Part shown: positions 16,321 to 25,461 of the stretch, in pieces
How positions within the stretch are numbered: the stretch's first letter is position 1
How the letters are laid out: every line of letters starts with the position of its first letter
From: Sphingobium sp. B2D3C
Lineage (GTDB): Bacteria; Pseudomonadota; Alphaproteobacteria; Sphingomonadales; Sphingomonadaceae
Assembly (NCBI RefSeq): GCF_025961835.1
Contig: NZ_JAOQOK010000001.1
Coordinates: forward strand, 2,604,001-2,668,000
DNA: 64,000 nt
Direction: 5' to 3'
Program-made: the position numbers and the translations under genes
The notes under the pieces: generated by a model
What the model saw: only the letters and a program-made list of their open reading frames with translations
What the model was told of the DNA's origin: nothing
Database searches by the model: none

Positions 16321-17661
16321 TCACGCACCGGACCATGTCCGCGCTTCGGCTGTGTCACTGGAGAGATGGCGCCCGGCCCGCAGCATGATGGGGCCTGCAA
16401 TCACCCCCACAAACGCCGTGATCGCCATGGAATAGCGGATCGCCTCATCCTGCCAGATCGTCGCCAGTTGGTCGTTGAGGATGCCGACGCCCAGCGGGCC
16501 GATGATCTGGCCGAGAATAGCGATGGAGAGGACGTAGAGCGCCATGCCGAAGGAGCGGATCGGCACCGGCATCACCTGAATCAGCAACAGGGACAGCAAC
16601 GGCACCATCATGCTCGCGGCGACGCTGTCGATGGCCGCCCCGATCGCCACGAACAGGATGTTCGTCGAAAAGAGAAAGACATATTGCGAAAGGCCGACGG
16701 CGGTGAAGCACAGAGCCGGGAGCCAAATCCGCCAGCGCTCGTCATAGCGCAGCAGGCGCGCGAGCAGGATGCCGCCGCCGATCGCCCCGACAAGACCGGA
16801 AATACCCCGAATGGGGCCGAGCAGGCTGGCGCTCTCCGCCACGCTCATGCCGTGCACGCGCAGCATGAAGGTCGTGCTCCAAACGATGTGCGCATAGAAG
16901 GAAATCGTCACCAAGGCCGCGCCGAGCGTCGCGAACACATATGTGCGGCGCTTGAGCAGGAAGGCCAGCGAACTCTTGAATGTCGGCTTGGCGGCCTCGC
17001 CATCCGGCGCCTTGTCATCAAAGCGGCCACGCTGCGGCTCGCGCACCGTCAGCATCATCAGCAGACCCAGCCCCAAGCCCACGCAACCGGCCACCCAATA
17101 GACGACGCGCCATCCATAGAGATGCCCCATCCACCCCGCGATGGGCGTGAACACCAGCCCGGATATCGCCGTACCGGAGGCCATGATGGAGAAGGCCAGC
17201 GGCCGATGCTTCTTGTCGAAAATGTCCGAGAGCAGCGAGGTGGAGGGCGGCGTGCCCGCAGCCTCGCCGGCGCCCATCAAAAAGCGCGCCGCCGCCATCT
17301 GCCACACATTGGTGACGAAGCCCGTCGCCAGCGTCATCACGCTCCAGAAGGAGAAGCCGATGCCGATGATCATCTTGCGGTTCCATCGGTCCGCCAGTCG
17401 CGCAATGGGAATGCCCATCACCGCATAGATCAGCACGAAGGCAACGCCGGTGATCAGACCCAGCTCTGTGTCGGTCAGCTTGAGGTCCGCCTGAATGAGC
17501 GGGAAGAGCAGCGAGATCAGCAGCCGGTCGAAATAGTTGAAGGCATAAGCCAGGGTGAGCAAGGCGAGCATATAGATCGACCGGGGGGTCCACCCGCCGT
17601 CGCGCGATACTGAGGCGTCAAGAGCGGCCGGTGCGGCGGCTGAAGAAGGGATCGATGACAT
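16321..17661 (-). CDS. Spinster-type MFS transporter 1
   Basis: This 446-residue, 12-helix carrier has the MFS loop motif in IPIARLADRWNRKM and the N-terminal FNYFDRLLISLLFPLIQ pattern of Spinster-like organic-anion carriers common in sphingomonad catabolic clusters. It is the first gene of the MFS-cytochrome-PQQ dehydrogenase operon and is divergent from a LysR regulator. The start at 17661 is preceded by GAAGG. It may import the dehydrogenase product or its precursor; the substrate is unknown. Confidence 0.85.
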   Translation of the reverse strand: MSSIPSSAAAPAALDASVSRDGGWTPRSIYMLALLTLAYAFNYFDRLLISLLFPLIQADLKLTDTELGLITGVAFVLIYAVMGIPIARLADRWNRKMIIGIGFSFWSVMTLATGFVTNVWQMAAARFLMGAGEAAGTPPSTSLLSDIFDKKHRPLAFSIMASGTAISGLVFTPIAGWMGHLYGWRVVYWVAGCVGLGLGLLMMLTVREPQRGRFDDKAPDGEAAKPTFKSSLAFLLKRRTYVFATLGAALVTISFYAHIVWSTTFMLRVHGMSVAESASLLGPIRGISGLVGAIGGGILLARLLRYDERWRIWLPALCFTAVGLSQYVFLFSTNILFVAIGAAIDSVAASMMVPLLSLLLIQVMPVPIRSFGMALYVLSIAILGQIIGPLGVGILNDQLATIWQDEAIRYSMAITAFVGVIAGPIMLRAGRHLSSDTAEARTWSGA

Positions 17662-18060
17662 AGAACGGCCTTCAAACTCGATATGAAACGGGGGCGATGC
17701 GATGCGCAGATACGCCGCTAAATCCAACTCCGCTCATACGGTCGTCATCCTCTCAGGTCGGGCTGCAGCCCCTCATTGTCCATCATGCACGGCGAAGGCA
17801 ATCGGGTGGGATGTGCGTTCGCCCGGATGATATTTCCCCGATGGCTAACATGGCGCCGCGGCGCTCACCATGGCGCCTGATCCATATTGGTCATCGACCT
17901 GCTGCATAGCACCGGGCCTTCGATGAGCAGTCCAATCGGCTAAACAAGAACATCCCCTTTGCGCGGCTGAGGCTGTCGCATCGTGGGCACTGGCCTTTGC
18001 CGGCAAAGACGATAACGCTGAAGCCTCGCGCAAGCGACTGCGACGGAATAAGGAGCGGAT
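17662..18060. promoter_or_regulatory. Divergent promoter region between MFS operon and LysR gene
   Basis: These 399 bases hold no gene. Two copies of CATGGCGCC (17849-17857 and 17869-17877) begin exactly 20 bp apart, about two helical turns. TTCA-N9-TGAA (17671-17687) lies close to the MFS start. Either could be a regulator contact for the adjacent LysR protein; I cannot assign promoter boxes confidently. Confidence 0.4.
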
Positions 18061-18993
18061 ATGGAATATGGCAAGCTTCGCAATTTCGATCTGAACCTGC
18101 TGGTCGTGCTGGGCGCGGTGCTGGAGCATCAGAGCGTCAGCGCCGCCGCCGACGAGCTGTCCATGTCGCAAAGCTCGGCCAGTCACGCGCTCACCCGGTT
18201 ACGCCGCCTGCTGGGTGATGAGCTGTTCGTCAAGACGCGCAACCGCATGATGCCGACCCCAAAAGCGCTGGAACTGGCGGGGCCGATCAACGAGATTCTT
18301 CAATCGGCAGGGAATATCCTGCTCTCGACTGCATCCTTCCAGCCGGAACTGGCCGAGCGGACCCTGCATCTTGCGCTCGGCGATGTCGGCGAGATCATGC
18401 TGATGCCGACACTCCTCGAGTTCGTCCGCAACACGGCGCCGAGCTGCAAGATCCAGACAGTCATGAGCCTTGCCCATGAAGCCGAGCAGGAATTGCTGGA
18501 CGGCAAGCTCGATCTCTATGTGGGCTTCATCGCCTCGCCCTCGCTCGATTTGATGTGCCAGAAGCTCTACGACGACGACATGGTTGTCATCTGCGCAACC
18601 GACTATCCCTATGAGGGCGTCATGACGATCGCGGATTACGCCGCTGCCGATCATGTCATCCATCAGATCCGCTCTGCCGCCAAGACACGGGTCGATCATA
18701 TGCTCGACAGTCGGGGCCTGCGCCGCAACTCCCGGATCATCACGCCCAATGCGAGCGCGACGCCCTTCATCGTCTCGAATGACAAGACGCTGATCGCGCT
18801 TTACCCGCGATCGCTCGCCACCTTCATGAAGAAGATCCACGATATCAAGATATTGGAGCTGGATTTCGACACCGGCACCATCGAGGTGCTGCAATATTGG
18901 CACCGCCGCTATAACAATGATCCGCTGGTCTCATGGCTGCGCAAGTCGATGTTCGGCATGTTCAACGATGCGACGAAGAACCGGGGCGGGTGA
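18061..18993 (+). CDS. LysR-family regulator (NodD/LinR-like)
   Basis: This 310-residue regulator has an N-terminal winged helix (NLLVVLGAVLEHQSVSAAAD then LSMSQSSASHALTRLR) and a periplasmic-binding-like co-inducer domain. The sequence pattern, including DELFVKTRNRMMPTPKALEL, fits the NodD/LinR/PcpR branch that often controls aromatic catabolism. AAGGAG precedes the ATG. It is divergent from the PQQ dehydrogenase operon, its most likely target, and convergent with the C-S lyase gene. Confidence 0.88.
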   Translation: MEYGKLRNFDLNLLVVLGAVLEHQSVSAAADELSMSQSSASHALTRLRRLLGDELFVKTRNRMMPTPKALELAGPINEILQSAGNILLSTASFQPELAERTLHLALGDVGEIMLMPTLLEFVRNTAPSCKIQTVMSLAHEAEQELLDGKLDLYVGFIASPSLDLMCQKLYDDDMVVICATDYPYEGVMTIADYAAADHVIHQIRSAAKTRVDHMLDSRGLRRNSRIITPNASATPFIVSNDKTLIALYPRSLATFMKKIHDIKILELDFDTGTIEVLQYWHRRYNNDPLVSWLRKSMFGMFNDATKNRGG

Positions 18994-19021
18994 GGCTGAA
19001 GACCCATCCCGGCGGCCGCAA

Positions 19022-20188
19022 TCACAGCGCCTTCATCGCCTTGCTCATCCGTTCCATCGCCTCTTGCATGATGGGTAGGGGCGTGGCGAAAATGAAGCGG
19101 GCGAACCCTGCGAAGTCCTTGCCACACGTCACGCCCTCGGTGAGATAGACGCCGGCCTTCTCCTTGAAGAAGGCACCTGGATTTTCGGCGACAGCGGACC
19201 CGCGAAAGTCCAGCCAGCCGACATAGGTGCCTTCCGGCACTTCGTAGCGCACGCCGGGCAGCAGATCGTGGACGAGGTCCGCCATGGCCCTGCGGTTCCG
19301 GTCGAGATAGGCCACCACGTCTTCCAGCCAGGGAAAGCCCTCCCGATAGGCCACGGCATTGGCCACGACACCGAGATTGGCGGTGCCATGGGCTGCGAAA
19401 AAGCCGATCCTGTTCCAGATCGCCCGATCCGCATCGTTACTCGTGATCACCTGCGCGCATTTCAGCCCCGGCAAGTTCCACGCCTTTGATGCGGAGAGTG
19501 CGGTAATGGTGTGGCCCGCCGCAACCGCGTTGACCGAGGCATAAGGCAGGTGCCGGTTGCTGGCATAGGTCAGCGGTGCCCAGATCTCATCGGAGAACAC
19601 CCTGCCACCATTGCGCTCGACCAGTTCCGCAACGGCTTCCAGTTCCGCACGACTGAACACGCGGCCCACGGGATTATAGGGGTTGCACAGGATCAGCAGG
19701 TTGCCGCCCTGATCGAACGCCTCCTGGATGCCGGCCATATCGAGCGCATAATGCCCATCCTCACACCGCATCGGCACTTCGATGACCTCGCGTCCCATCA
19801 TCGGCGGGATGGAGAGGAAGGGCATGTAGGATGGGGTCGGCACGATGATTTTCGATCCGGCCCGCGAATGATGCTCGATCGCCAGTTCCAACGCCTTGAT
19901 GACATCCGGCACCACGCGCACATCGGCGGGCTCGACCGTCCAGCCGTGACGCGCCTGAAGCATCTGCGCCGATGATGCCCGCAACTCGGCGGTGAAGCGG
20001 GTCGGCAAATATCCGAACGCCCCCTGATCGACGATCTCATGCAGCGCCTTGGTGATCACGGGCGCGATGCCGAAGTCCATCTCCGCAACAAAGGCGCCGA
20101 TCAGATCGTCCTGCACCGCCCATTTCGTCGCACCGGTGCGGCGCAGATCGTCAATGGTAATGCGGTCGGTCTTTTCGATGAAAGTCAC
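19022..20188 (-). CDS. MalY/PatB-type PLP C-S lyase (cystathionine beta-lyase family)
   Basis: This 388-residue fold-type I PLP enzyme carries FVAEMDFG near the N terminus, typical of MalY/PatB, the NPYNPVGRVF cofactor region, Asp200 in VFSDEIWAPL and the Schiff-base Lys235 in SASKAWNLPGLK. Family members cleave C-S bonds of cystathionine or cysteine conjugates to release thiols, pyruvate and ammonia. It starts at GTG 20188, preceded by GAGGA; the nearby ATG is out of frame. It lies near the GST/sulfurtransferase group, which fits processing of S-conjugates, but it has its own promoter. Confidence 0.85.
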   Translation of the reverse strand: MTFIEKTDRITIDDLRRTGATKWAVQDDLIGAFVAEMDFGIAPVITKALHEIVDQGAFGYLPTRFTAELRASSAQMLQARHGWTVEPADVRVVPDVIKALELAIEHHSRAGSKIIVPTPSYMPFLSIPPMMGREVIEVPMRCEDGHYALDMAGIQEAFDQGGNLLILCNPYNPVGRVFSRAELEAVAELVERNGGRVFSDEIWAPLTYASNRHLPYASVNAVAAGHTITALSASKAWNLPGLKCAQVITSNDADRAIWNRIGFFAAHGTANLGVVANAVAYREGFPWLEDVVAYLDRNRRAMADLVHDLLPGVRYEVPEGTYVGWLDFRGSAVAENPGAFFKEKAGVYLTEGVTCGKDFAGFARFIFATPLPIMQEAMERMSKAMKAL

Positions 20189-20598
20189 AGTACATCCTCA
20201 GCCACCGTCCCGACGCGGCGGATGACGATGCTTCGTTCAGCGTCCGTCACACGCGCGCAGGCTTGCCTGAACCGCGCAAACATCACGCCGGCCCATCGCC
20301 TTTATAATCCACCTCAAATTGAGATGCTGCATCAGCCAACGCCAATGATGAATTCTGATACTGGTTATGCGCCCGGTTCATGGCCGTTTTCTTGACGGTC
20401 CCACAGCAGGGCCATAGATTCCCGCCGAATAACATTTCGATTAAACCATTTAATATCAACGCAATTTCTAATTTCTGGCCATTGTTTAGGGGCGCGCGGC
20501 AGGTTCGCCCAGCCGCGCCTCTGCGCCAGCTTAGCGCCTGATGGCCGTCCCCATCAGCGGGCCCCCATCGCACAATAAAGACCTTAGGAGATATCGAG
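20189..20598. promoter_or_regulatory. Divergent regulatory region between the two PLP-enzyme genes
   Basis: These 410 bases hold no convincing gene. The notable site is the perfect inverted repeat ATTAAA-CCA-TTTAAT (20440-20454), containing the T-N11-A pattern of LysR operators and lying in an A/T-rich stretch (20430-20490) unlike its GC-rich surroundings. GGCGCGCGGC and GCCGCGCC (about 20491-20518) can form a further stem. The region should carry both promoters. Confidence 0.45.
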
Positions 20599-21726
20599 AT
20601 GATGCAGGACAAGAAGCGCGCGCCGGCCCGGGCACCTGGCCTGGTTCAAGGCGGGGCCGTGAATGTTCCTTTCCTGCAGACCGATCGCGATGCGCCAGTC
20701 GCCAGCCTGTTTGGGCCGCTCCCCGGCCAGGCGCGGCTCGTGGGGAACGAAAATCCGTTCGGCCCCGCCCCCAGCGCGCTCAAGGCACTCGCTGAAACGG
20801 CCGGGTCCGGCTGCTATTATGCCGACCGGGGCGTCTTCCACCTCACCTCGATGATCGCCGAGCGGCATGGCGTGACGCCCGCGCAGGTCGTGCTCGGCGC
20901 CGGATCGACCGAAATCCTGTGCGCGACCGCGCTGGCCTGGGGTCAGAAGGGATCGATCATCTGCCCCAGCCTGTTCTGGGACGCGCCAATCCTCTTCGCG
21001 GAACGCAAGGGCGTCGCGTGCATCTATGTCCCGCTGGCCGCGGACATGAACTTCGATCTCGATGGCATGGCGGGCCGCCTCAGCGAAGACGTTTCGCTCG
21101 TCCACCTCGTCAACCCGAACAACCCGACCGGCATGGCGCTGGACAACGCCGCCCTGCGCACTTTTGCACGCACCGTCGCGCAAAATGGCACCACCTTGCT
21201 GGTGGACGAAGCCTATAACGAACTCTCGGATCAGCCGGAGGAAAGCTCGCTGGTCGATCTGGTCCGCGCTGGTGAAGATGTGATCGTCACCCGGACCTTC
21301 TCGAAAATCTACGGCATGGCTGGGCTGCGCGTCGGCTATGCGCTGACCAGCGAAGAGAATGCCGCGCGCATCCGCAGCTACATGACGAGTTTTGGCGGCA
21401 ACGTCGCAGGCATCTCTGCCGCGATCGCCTGCTACAATGACCAGGCCTTCCTCGCCGCATCCCTCGCCTCGATCCGCGAGGGGCGCGAAATGATCCTGGA
21501 TGCCGTCGCCCGCGCCGGTCTGACCGCCCTGCCCAGCCAGACCAATTTCGTCTTCGTCAAAGTCCCGGATGCCGACGCCCTCGACCGCGCCATGCGCGAG
21601 CGCAACATCGTTATCCGGGGCGCGTTCGGTGAGTGGACGCAGTACTCCCGCGTCTCCGTCGGTCATCTTCACGACGTTGCACGCTATGCCGAGGCGCTGC
21701 CGAACATTATCGAATTAATGGTTTAA
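20599..21726 (+). CDS. HisC-like class I/II aminotransferase
   Basis: This 375-residue PLP enzyme has VNPNNPTGMAL (residues 171-181), Asp203 in LLVDEAYNELSD and the Schiff-base Lys236 in TFSKIYGMAGLRVGYAL, the histidinol-phosphate aminotransferase pattern. Its location away from his genes suggests another amino-acid or oxo-acid substrate. AGGAG lies about 8 bases upstream of the ATG. It is divergent from the C-S lyase, so the two PLP enzymes may be co-regulated from the shared region. Confidence 0.83.
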   Translation: MMQDKKRAPARAPGLVQGGAVNVPFLQTDRDAPVASLFGPLPGQARLVGNENPFGPAPSALKALAETAGSGCYYADRGVFHLTSMIAERHGVTPAQVVLGAGSTEILCATALAWGQKGSIICPSLFWDAPILFAERKGVACIYVPLAADMNFDLDGMAGRLSEDVSLVHLVNPNNPTGMALDNAALRTFARTVAQNGTTLLVDEAYNELSDQPEESSLVDLVRAGEDVIVTRTFSKIYGMAGLRVGYALTSEENAARIRSYMTSFGGNVAGISAAIACYNDQAFLAASLASIREGREMILDAVARAGLTALPSQTNFVFVKVPDADALDRAMRERNIVIRGAFGEWTQYSRVSVGHLHDVARYAEALPNIIELMV

Positions 21727-21952
21727 CTGTCACATCCACCGAGTGGTTAGATCTCGTAGCCGCATATTGATCCTTCGCGTCAAGAAAAGGAAATAACGGT
21801 CTTTGACCTGTCCTGGTGATCGATGTGATGAGGGCACCGAGGGACAGCAATCCGTCCATGCCATCGATCGACTTCTGGTCGAGCGCAGAATATCATGTAG
21901 GCAATGTACCTGAGTTCAGCTCGAGGGCGCTTGATCTTTGTCCCTATGTCAA

Positions 21953-22963
21953 TCACATCACGCTGGATTCTAGGCCGATGAATGACAGGTCTCGAGTTTC
22001 TCCCGCCCGGAGCGCCGGAAAGCAGGTGGGATCGATCCCTCTCGCGACCAAACCGGCCTGCAAGCGCGTCCGGGGTTCGTCCCATGGCTCGTCGGTGAGC
22101 TTGAAGGCGCCCCAGTGCATGCCGATGGCGGCTCGTGCTTCAAGGTCCAGCATGATCTGGATCGCTTCCTCCGGATCGGTGTGCTGGGTGGCCATGAACC
22201 AGCGCGGATCATAGGCCCCGATCGGGATGATCGCGAGGTCCATGGCGCCGAAACGGTCGCGCATCCGCCGAAAGATGCCGCCGGTGCCATAGCCGGTATC
22301 GCCGGCGAAGTAGACGAGCCTGCCGGCCGCCTCGATCACGAAGCCCGCCCACAAGGCCATGCGCCTGTCGCGCCATCCGCGCGACGACCAGTGGAGTGCG
22401 GGCACGATATGCACCTCGAGGCCCGGCGCAACCTCGATGCTGTCGCCCCAGTCTCCCACGCCAAAGCGGGCGGCTGGAATGTGCTTGCGGACGATATGGT
22501 CGTTGCCCAGCGGCGTGACGATCAGCGGATGGTGACGACTGTGAAGCGCCTTGAGCGTCGCGATGTCGAGATGATCGTAGTGATTGTGGGAGAGCAACAC
22601 GGCGTCGAGCGGGGGAAGGTCCGCCAGCGCAACGCCGGGCGCGCAGATGCGTCGAGGCCCGGCGAACGAGAGCGGGCTGGCGCGATCGGACCAGACGGGG
22701 TCTGTGACGAGATTGTAGCCCCCGATCTGGATCAACAGGGTGGCATGGCCAACCATCGTCACACGCAGGCCGTCGACCCTTTCGTCCGGCACGACAGGCT
22801 TCACCGCGACCGAGTTGGGCCAGGGATTATCGGGGACGTTGCGCTTCCAACGCATCACGTCCCGCAGTGAGCGGTCCGTCTCTGGTTCGTCGCGCAAATT
22901 GTGAAAGCGGAGACCGTCGAAATGATCGGTGACGGGGCCGTTATAGTAGCGGTTCTTCGGCAT
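21953..22963 (-). CDS. Metallo-beta-lactamase-fold hydrolase (NAPE-PLD/UlaG-like)
   Basis: This 336-residue protein has the two-metal motif LLSHNHYDHLD, a PALHWSSRGW histidine, FAGDTGYG, and IGMHWGAFKLTDEP near the C terminus, all typical of NAPE-PLD-like phosphodiesterase/UlaG-type hydrolases. No signal peptide is visible. The ATG at 22963 (MPKNRYYNG) is preceded by GGGAG; a GTG at 22993 is an alternative. It is isolated by 226 bp and 284 bp of non-coding DNA and its substrate is unknown. Confidence 0.78.
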   Translation of the reverse strand: MPKNRYYNGPVTDHFDGLRFHNLRDEPETDRSLRDVMRWKRNVPDNPWPNSVAVKPVVPDERVDGLRVTMVGHATLLIQIGGYNLVTDPVWSDRASPLSFAGPRRICAPGVALADLPPLDAVLLSHNHYDHLDIATLKALHSRHHPLIVTPLGNDHIVRKHIPAARFGVGDWGDSIEVAPGLEVHIVPALHWSSRGWRDRRMALWAGFVIEAAGRLVYFAGDTGYGTGGIFRRMRDRFGAMDLAIIPIGAYDPRWFMATQHTDPEEAIQIMLDLEARAAIGMHWGAFKLTDEPWDEPRTRLQAGLVARGIDPTCFPALRAGETRDLSFIGLESSVM

Positions 22964-23247
22964 GTGGTTCACCGACTCCCTATCCGGCGCCACTCAAATG
23001 GCGTTTCACTGTGGCAGATCAAGTCCGGTCAGGAGAGGGCGACCGCCCAGCGTCGGGGTTGCTCAGCGTTGAGATCGTCAGAGCGAGATGCCAGTGCTCA
23101 GGGCAGGAGATCTGACGTTCTATAGTGATCAGCCAGCTGTCCTATCAGACGTGATTGGTTGCGATTTGGCCCTATCCGTGCGTCTGCATTTCTGACGAAA
23201 ACGGCAGGGTCAACCCGCGACACCGCAGCGACAAGCATCATCCCCCG

Positions 23248-24435
23248 TCACTCGACCCGCTCGATGACCAGACACTCGTCCCGGAACCACAAGCGCCCGT
23301 GCTTTGCCAGAACCTCCCGGGTGGCTGTGAGATAGCCAGGTCTTGTCATTTGCTCGGCCACGCGCTCATTCTCGATTTGCGCCACATAGGTTGCGGCGAT
23401 CCAGGCCGAATAAAGCGCAGACGTACCGATGAGCGTGGCATCCCGGTCGCCTTCGCTGCCCAGCACGTGCATTTCGAAGCGAATCGACGCGGCTTCATCG
23501 GATAGCGTGTCGAAGGCATAATGGGCGGTGCCACCGGACAAGGCTGCTTGCGTGGCCCGGATCAGGTCCTGCCGGCTGAAGGGGAAAGGCTGCTCCTCCG
23601 GCCAGACCTTGCGAATGATCTCCATGGCCGGATCGTCGCCGGCGGATTGCACCACGATCAGTCGGCCGCCGGGGCGCAAGGCCCGCGCCAACGGCGCCAG
23701 CACGCGCTCAGCCTTGAACTGCACATCGGCCTTGAGGCGAAAGGGCTGGCTCGCCAGGACCAGATCGAAATCGGCCCGTGTCGCGGCCGGGCGAGGAATG
23801 ACCCGGTCGAGGATGAACCGATAGGCTTCACGATAGAGCAACAGCACAGTCGGCGTTTCTGGCGACAATGCGCCCGTCGCGGGGTTGACCTTCATCCGCC
23901 AATGGTCCGCGAGAAACGGCATGAGAGACTGGATTTGCTGCTCCATGTCGGCGGAGGTCTCGCCGTGCAATGCGACGTCCTTCCAGACCAGCGCCTTCTG
24001 CGCCTGCGGACGGGACCGGCGCAGCCAGGGAGCCTCCGCATAGGAAATGTTGGTGAGTGCCACGACCGTTTCGGGATGCTCGACGAAGCGATCCGGCAGC
24101 TTGTCGAGCGCGAGGCGCAAATCCTCGAGGCTGATTTCCTTGCCGACCACATAGAAGGGCAAGCGCGGGAAGCGCCGGTGCATGGCACGCAGTAGGCGCG
24201 ACATCACCGTGCCGTCGCCAACGCCGGCATCGAAGAACCTCAGTGCGGGCTGCTGCGGATCGAGATGCTCAAGCTCCTGCGCCACGCGGTCGGCGATCAC
24301 CAGCTTCTCGGTACAACTGTGCACGAACATCAGGTAATTCTGGCGACTGTCGTAGAAGCGCGGCTTCGGCCCGGAGGGTTGGGGCGCTTCATCCTCCGGC
24401 ACGCGGTGGGGCCGGTTTCTATTCGTCAGCTGCAT
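23248..24435 (-). CDS. Class I SAM-dependent methyltransferase-like protein A (paralogue of 38378-39742)
   Basis: This 395-residue protein has a SAM-binding motif I at residues 66-77 (RFFDAGVGDGTV) and a later LAPLARALRPGGRLIVVQS strand. Between them lie family-specific blocks (FYVVGKEISLEDLRLALDKL, TNISYAEAPWLRR, SQPFRLKADVQFKAERV). I cannot match it to a named methyltransferase family and do not know its substrate. It shares these blocks with the protein at 38378-39742 but lacks that protein's N-terminal helix-turn-helix, starting instead with a basic/Pro-rich tail of about 25 residues. GGGGAG precedes the ATG. It is divergent from a GntR regulator. Confidence 0.7.
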   Translation of the reverse strand: MQLTNRNRPHRVPEDEAPQPSGPKPRFYDSRQNYLMFVHSCTEKLVIADRVAQELEHLDPQQPALRFFDAGVGDGTVMSRLLRAMHRRFPRLPFYVVGKEISLEDLRLALDKLPDRFVEHPETVVALTNISYAEAPWLRRSRPQAQKALVWKDVALHGETSADMEQQIQSLMPFLADHWRMKVNPATGALSPETPTVLLLYREAYRFILDRVIPRPAATRADFDLVLASQPFRLKADVQFKAERVLAPLARALRPGGRLIVVQSAGDDPAMEIIRKVWPEEQPFPFSRQDLIRATQAALSGGTAHYAFDTLSDEAASIRFEMHVLGSEGDRDATLIGTSALYSAWIAATYVAQIENERVAEQMTRPGYLTATREVLAKHGRLWFRDECLVIERVE

Positions 24436-24663
24436 ATCCGCTCCCCTATCGCCTCGCGAACTTTGCCTGCCCTTCGCAGGCGTAGCGAGTTGTCCATCCA
24501 CGGATGGCCGGGTAAACCACATTGCATCCCACTCGTCCGAGAAGCACGGTTTCCGGGCCTTCCCAACCTGCCTCAGGCGGAACTTCCACTTCGCCAATCC
24601 GGCATGGACGCGCGATAGCATCTGCGGCGTGCCGTTCTGCCGGACAGCGCCGGCCCGGCACGC

Positions 24664-24669
24664 TATAAA
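24664..24669 (+). promoter_or_regulatory. Possible -10 box for a leaderless GntR transcript
   Basis: TATAAA ends 9 bases before the ATG at 24679 and no Shine-Dalgarno sequence lies between, so transcription could begin at or just before the start codon. No convincing -35 box is seen. Confidence 0.35.
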
Positions 24670-24678
24670 CGCCCGACG

Positions 24679-25407
24679 ATGACCCCGCCCCCTGACTTCC
24701 CTGCCGATGAAGGCGCCGCCGACACCCGACCGTCCCGCTCGTCCGTGCGTGCCCGGCGCAAACTCCAGCGCAGGCACGGCTTGGTCGAAGACGTGTTCCA
24801 GATCATTCGCGCAGACATCATGGCTCTGCGCATTCCGCCAGACTCGCGGATCTCGATCGACAAGCTGGCCCGCGAACTCGGCATTTCGCAAACGCCGATC
24901 CGCGAGGCCTTGAGCATGCTGGAAGCGATCGGCCTAGTCGTGCGGCGCCTCTATGCCGGATATTGGTGCGCGCCGCAGCTTTCTAGGACGCAGATCGACG
25001 ATCTCTTCGCCGTCCGATTGCTGCTGGAGCCGCACGCCGCCCGACATGCGGCGCTAAACATGACCGACGCGGATATGCGCGCGTTGACACGCCATGTCGC
25101 GCTGATGGACCCGCAGACCCATGTTTTCGGCTATGATGACTACGCCGATCGCGATGCGGAATTGCATGAGATGATCGCGCGCGGCAGCGGCAATACGATC
25201 ATTCAAGAGACGCTGGGACGGCTGCACGCGCACCTCCACATTTTTCGCCTGAAGTCGAACACCGAGGTCGCGATCGAAGCCAGCCGCGAGCATGGGCTCA
25301 TCGCGCAAGCGCTGAGCCGTCGGGACGCGGACGGGGCCGAAGCCGCCATGCGGTTGCACATCGGCAACTCCTATGAACGGCTTATCGGAGAGCCGCAGCA
25401 AAGCTAG
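24679..25407 (+). CDS. GntR-family regulator (FCD/FadR subfamily)
   Basis: This 242-residue regulator has an N-terminal winged helix-turn-helix (ISIDKLARELGISQTPIREALSMLEAIGLV, residues about 57-85) preceded by a disordered basic tail, and an FCD ligand domain (DLFAVRLLLEPHAARHAAL; ELHEMIARGSGNTIIQ; HGLIAQALSRRDADGAEAAM). FCD regulators sense organic acids and repress catabolic genes. It is divergent from methyltransferase A and 96 bp upstream of an AraC regulator. The start has no ribosome site, see the -10 note. Confidence 0.88.
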   Translation: MTPPPDFPADEGAADTRPSRSSVRARRKLQRRHGLVEDVFQIIRADIMALRIPPDSRISIDKLARELGISQTPIREALSMLEAIGLVVRRLYAGYWCAPQLSRTQIDDLFAVRLLLEPHAARHAALNMTDADMRALTRHVALMDPQTHVFGYDDYADRDAELHEMIARGSGNTIIQETLGRLHAHLHIFRLKSNTEVAIEASREHGLIAQALSRRDADGAEAAMRLHIGNSYERLIGEPQQS

Positions 25408-25461
25408 GCGTGTGGCGGACCGTCTTGCGCAGGTCCATTGACTGCCAGCGCAACTAGGATA

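Noticed and set aside
16207..17613. A 468-codon plus-strand frame opposite MFS transporter 1
   Set aside because: Arg/His/Gln-rich shadow translation with no domain; the minus-strand frame is a clear 12-helix carrier with a ribosome site.
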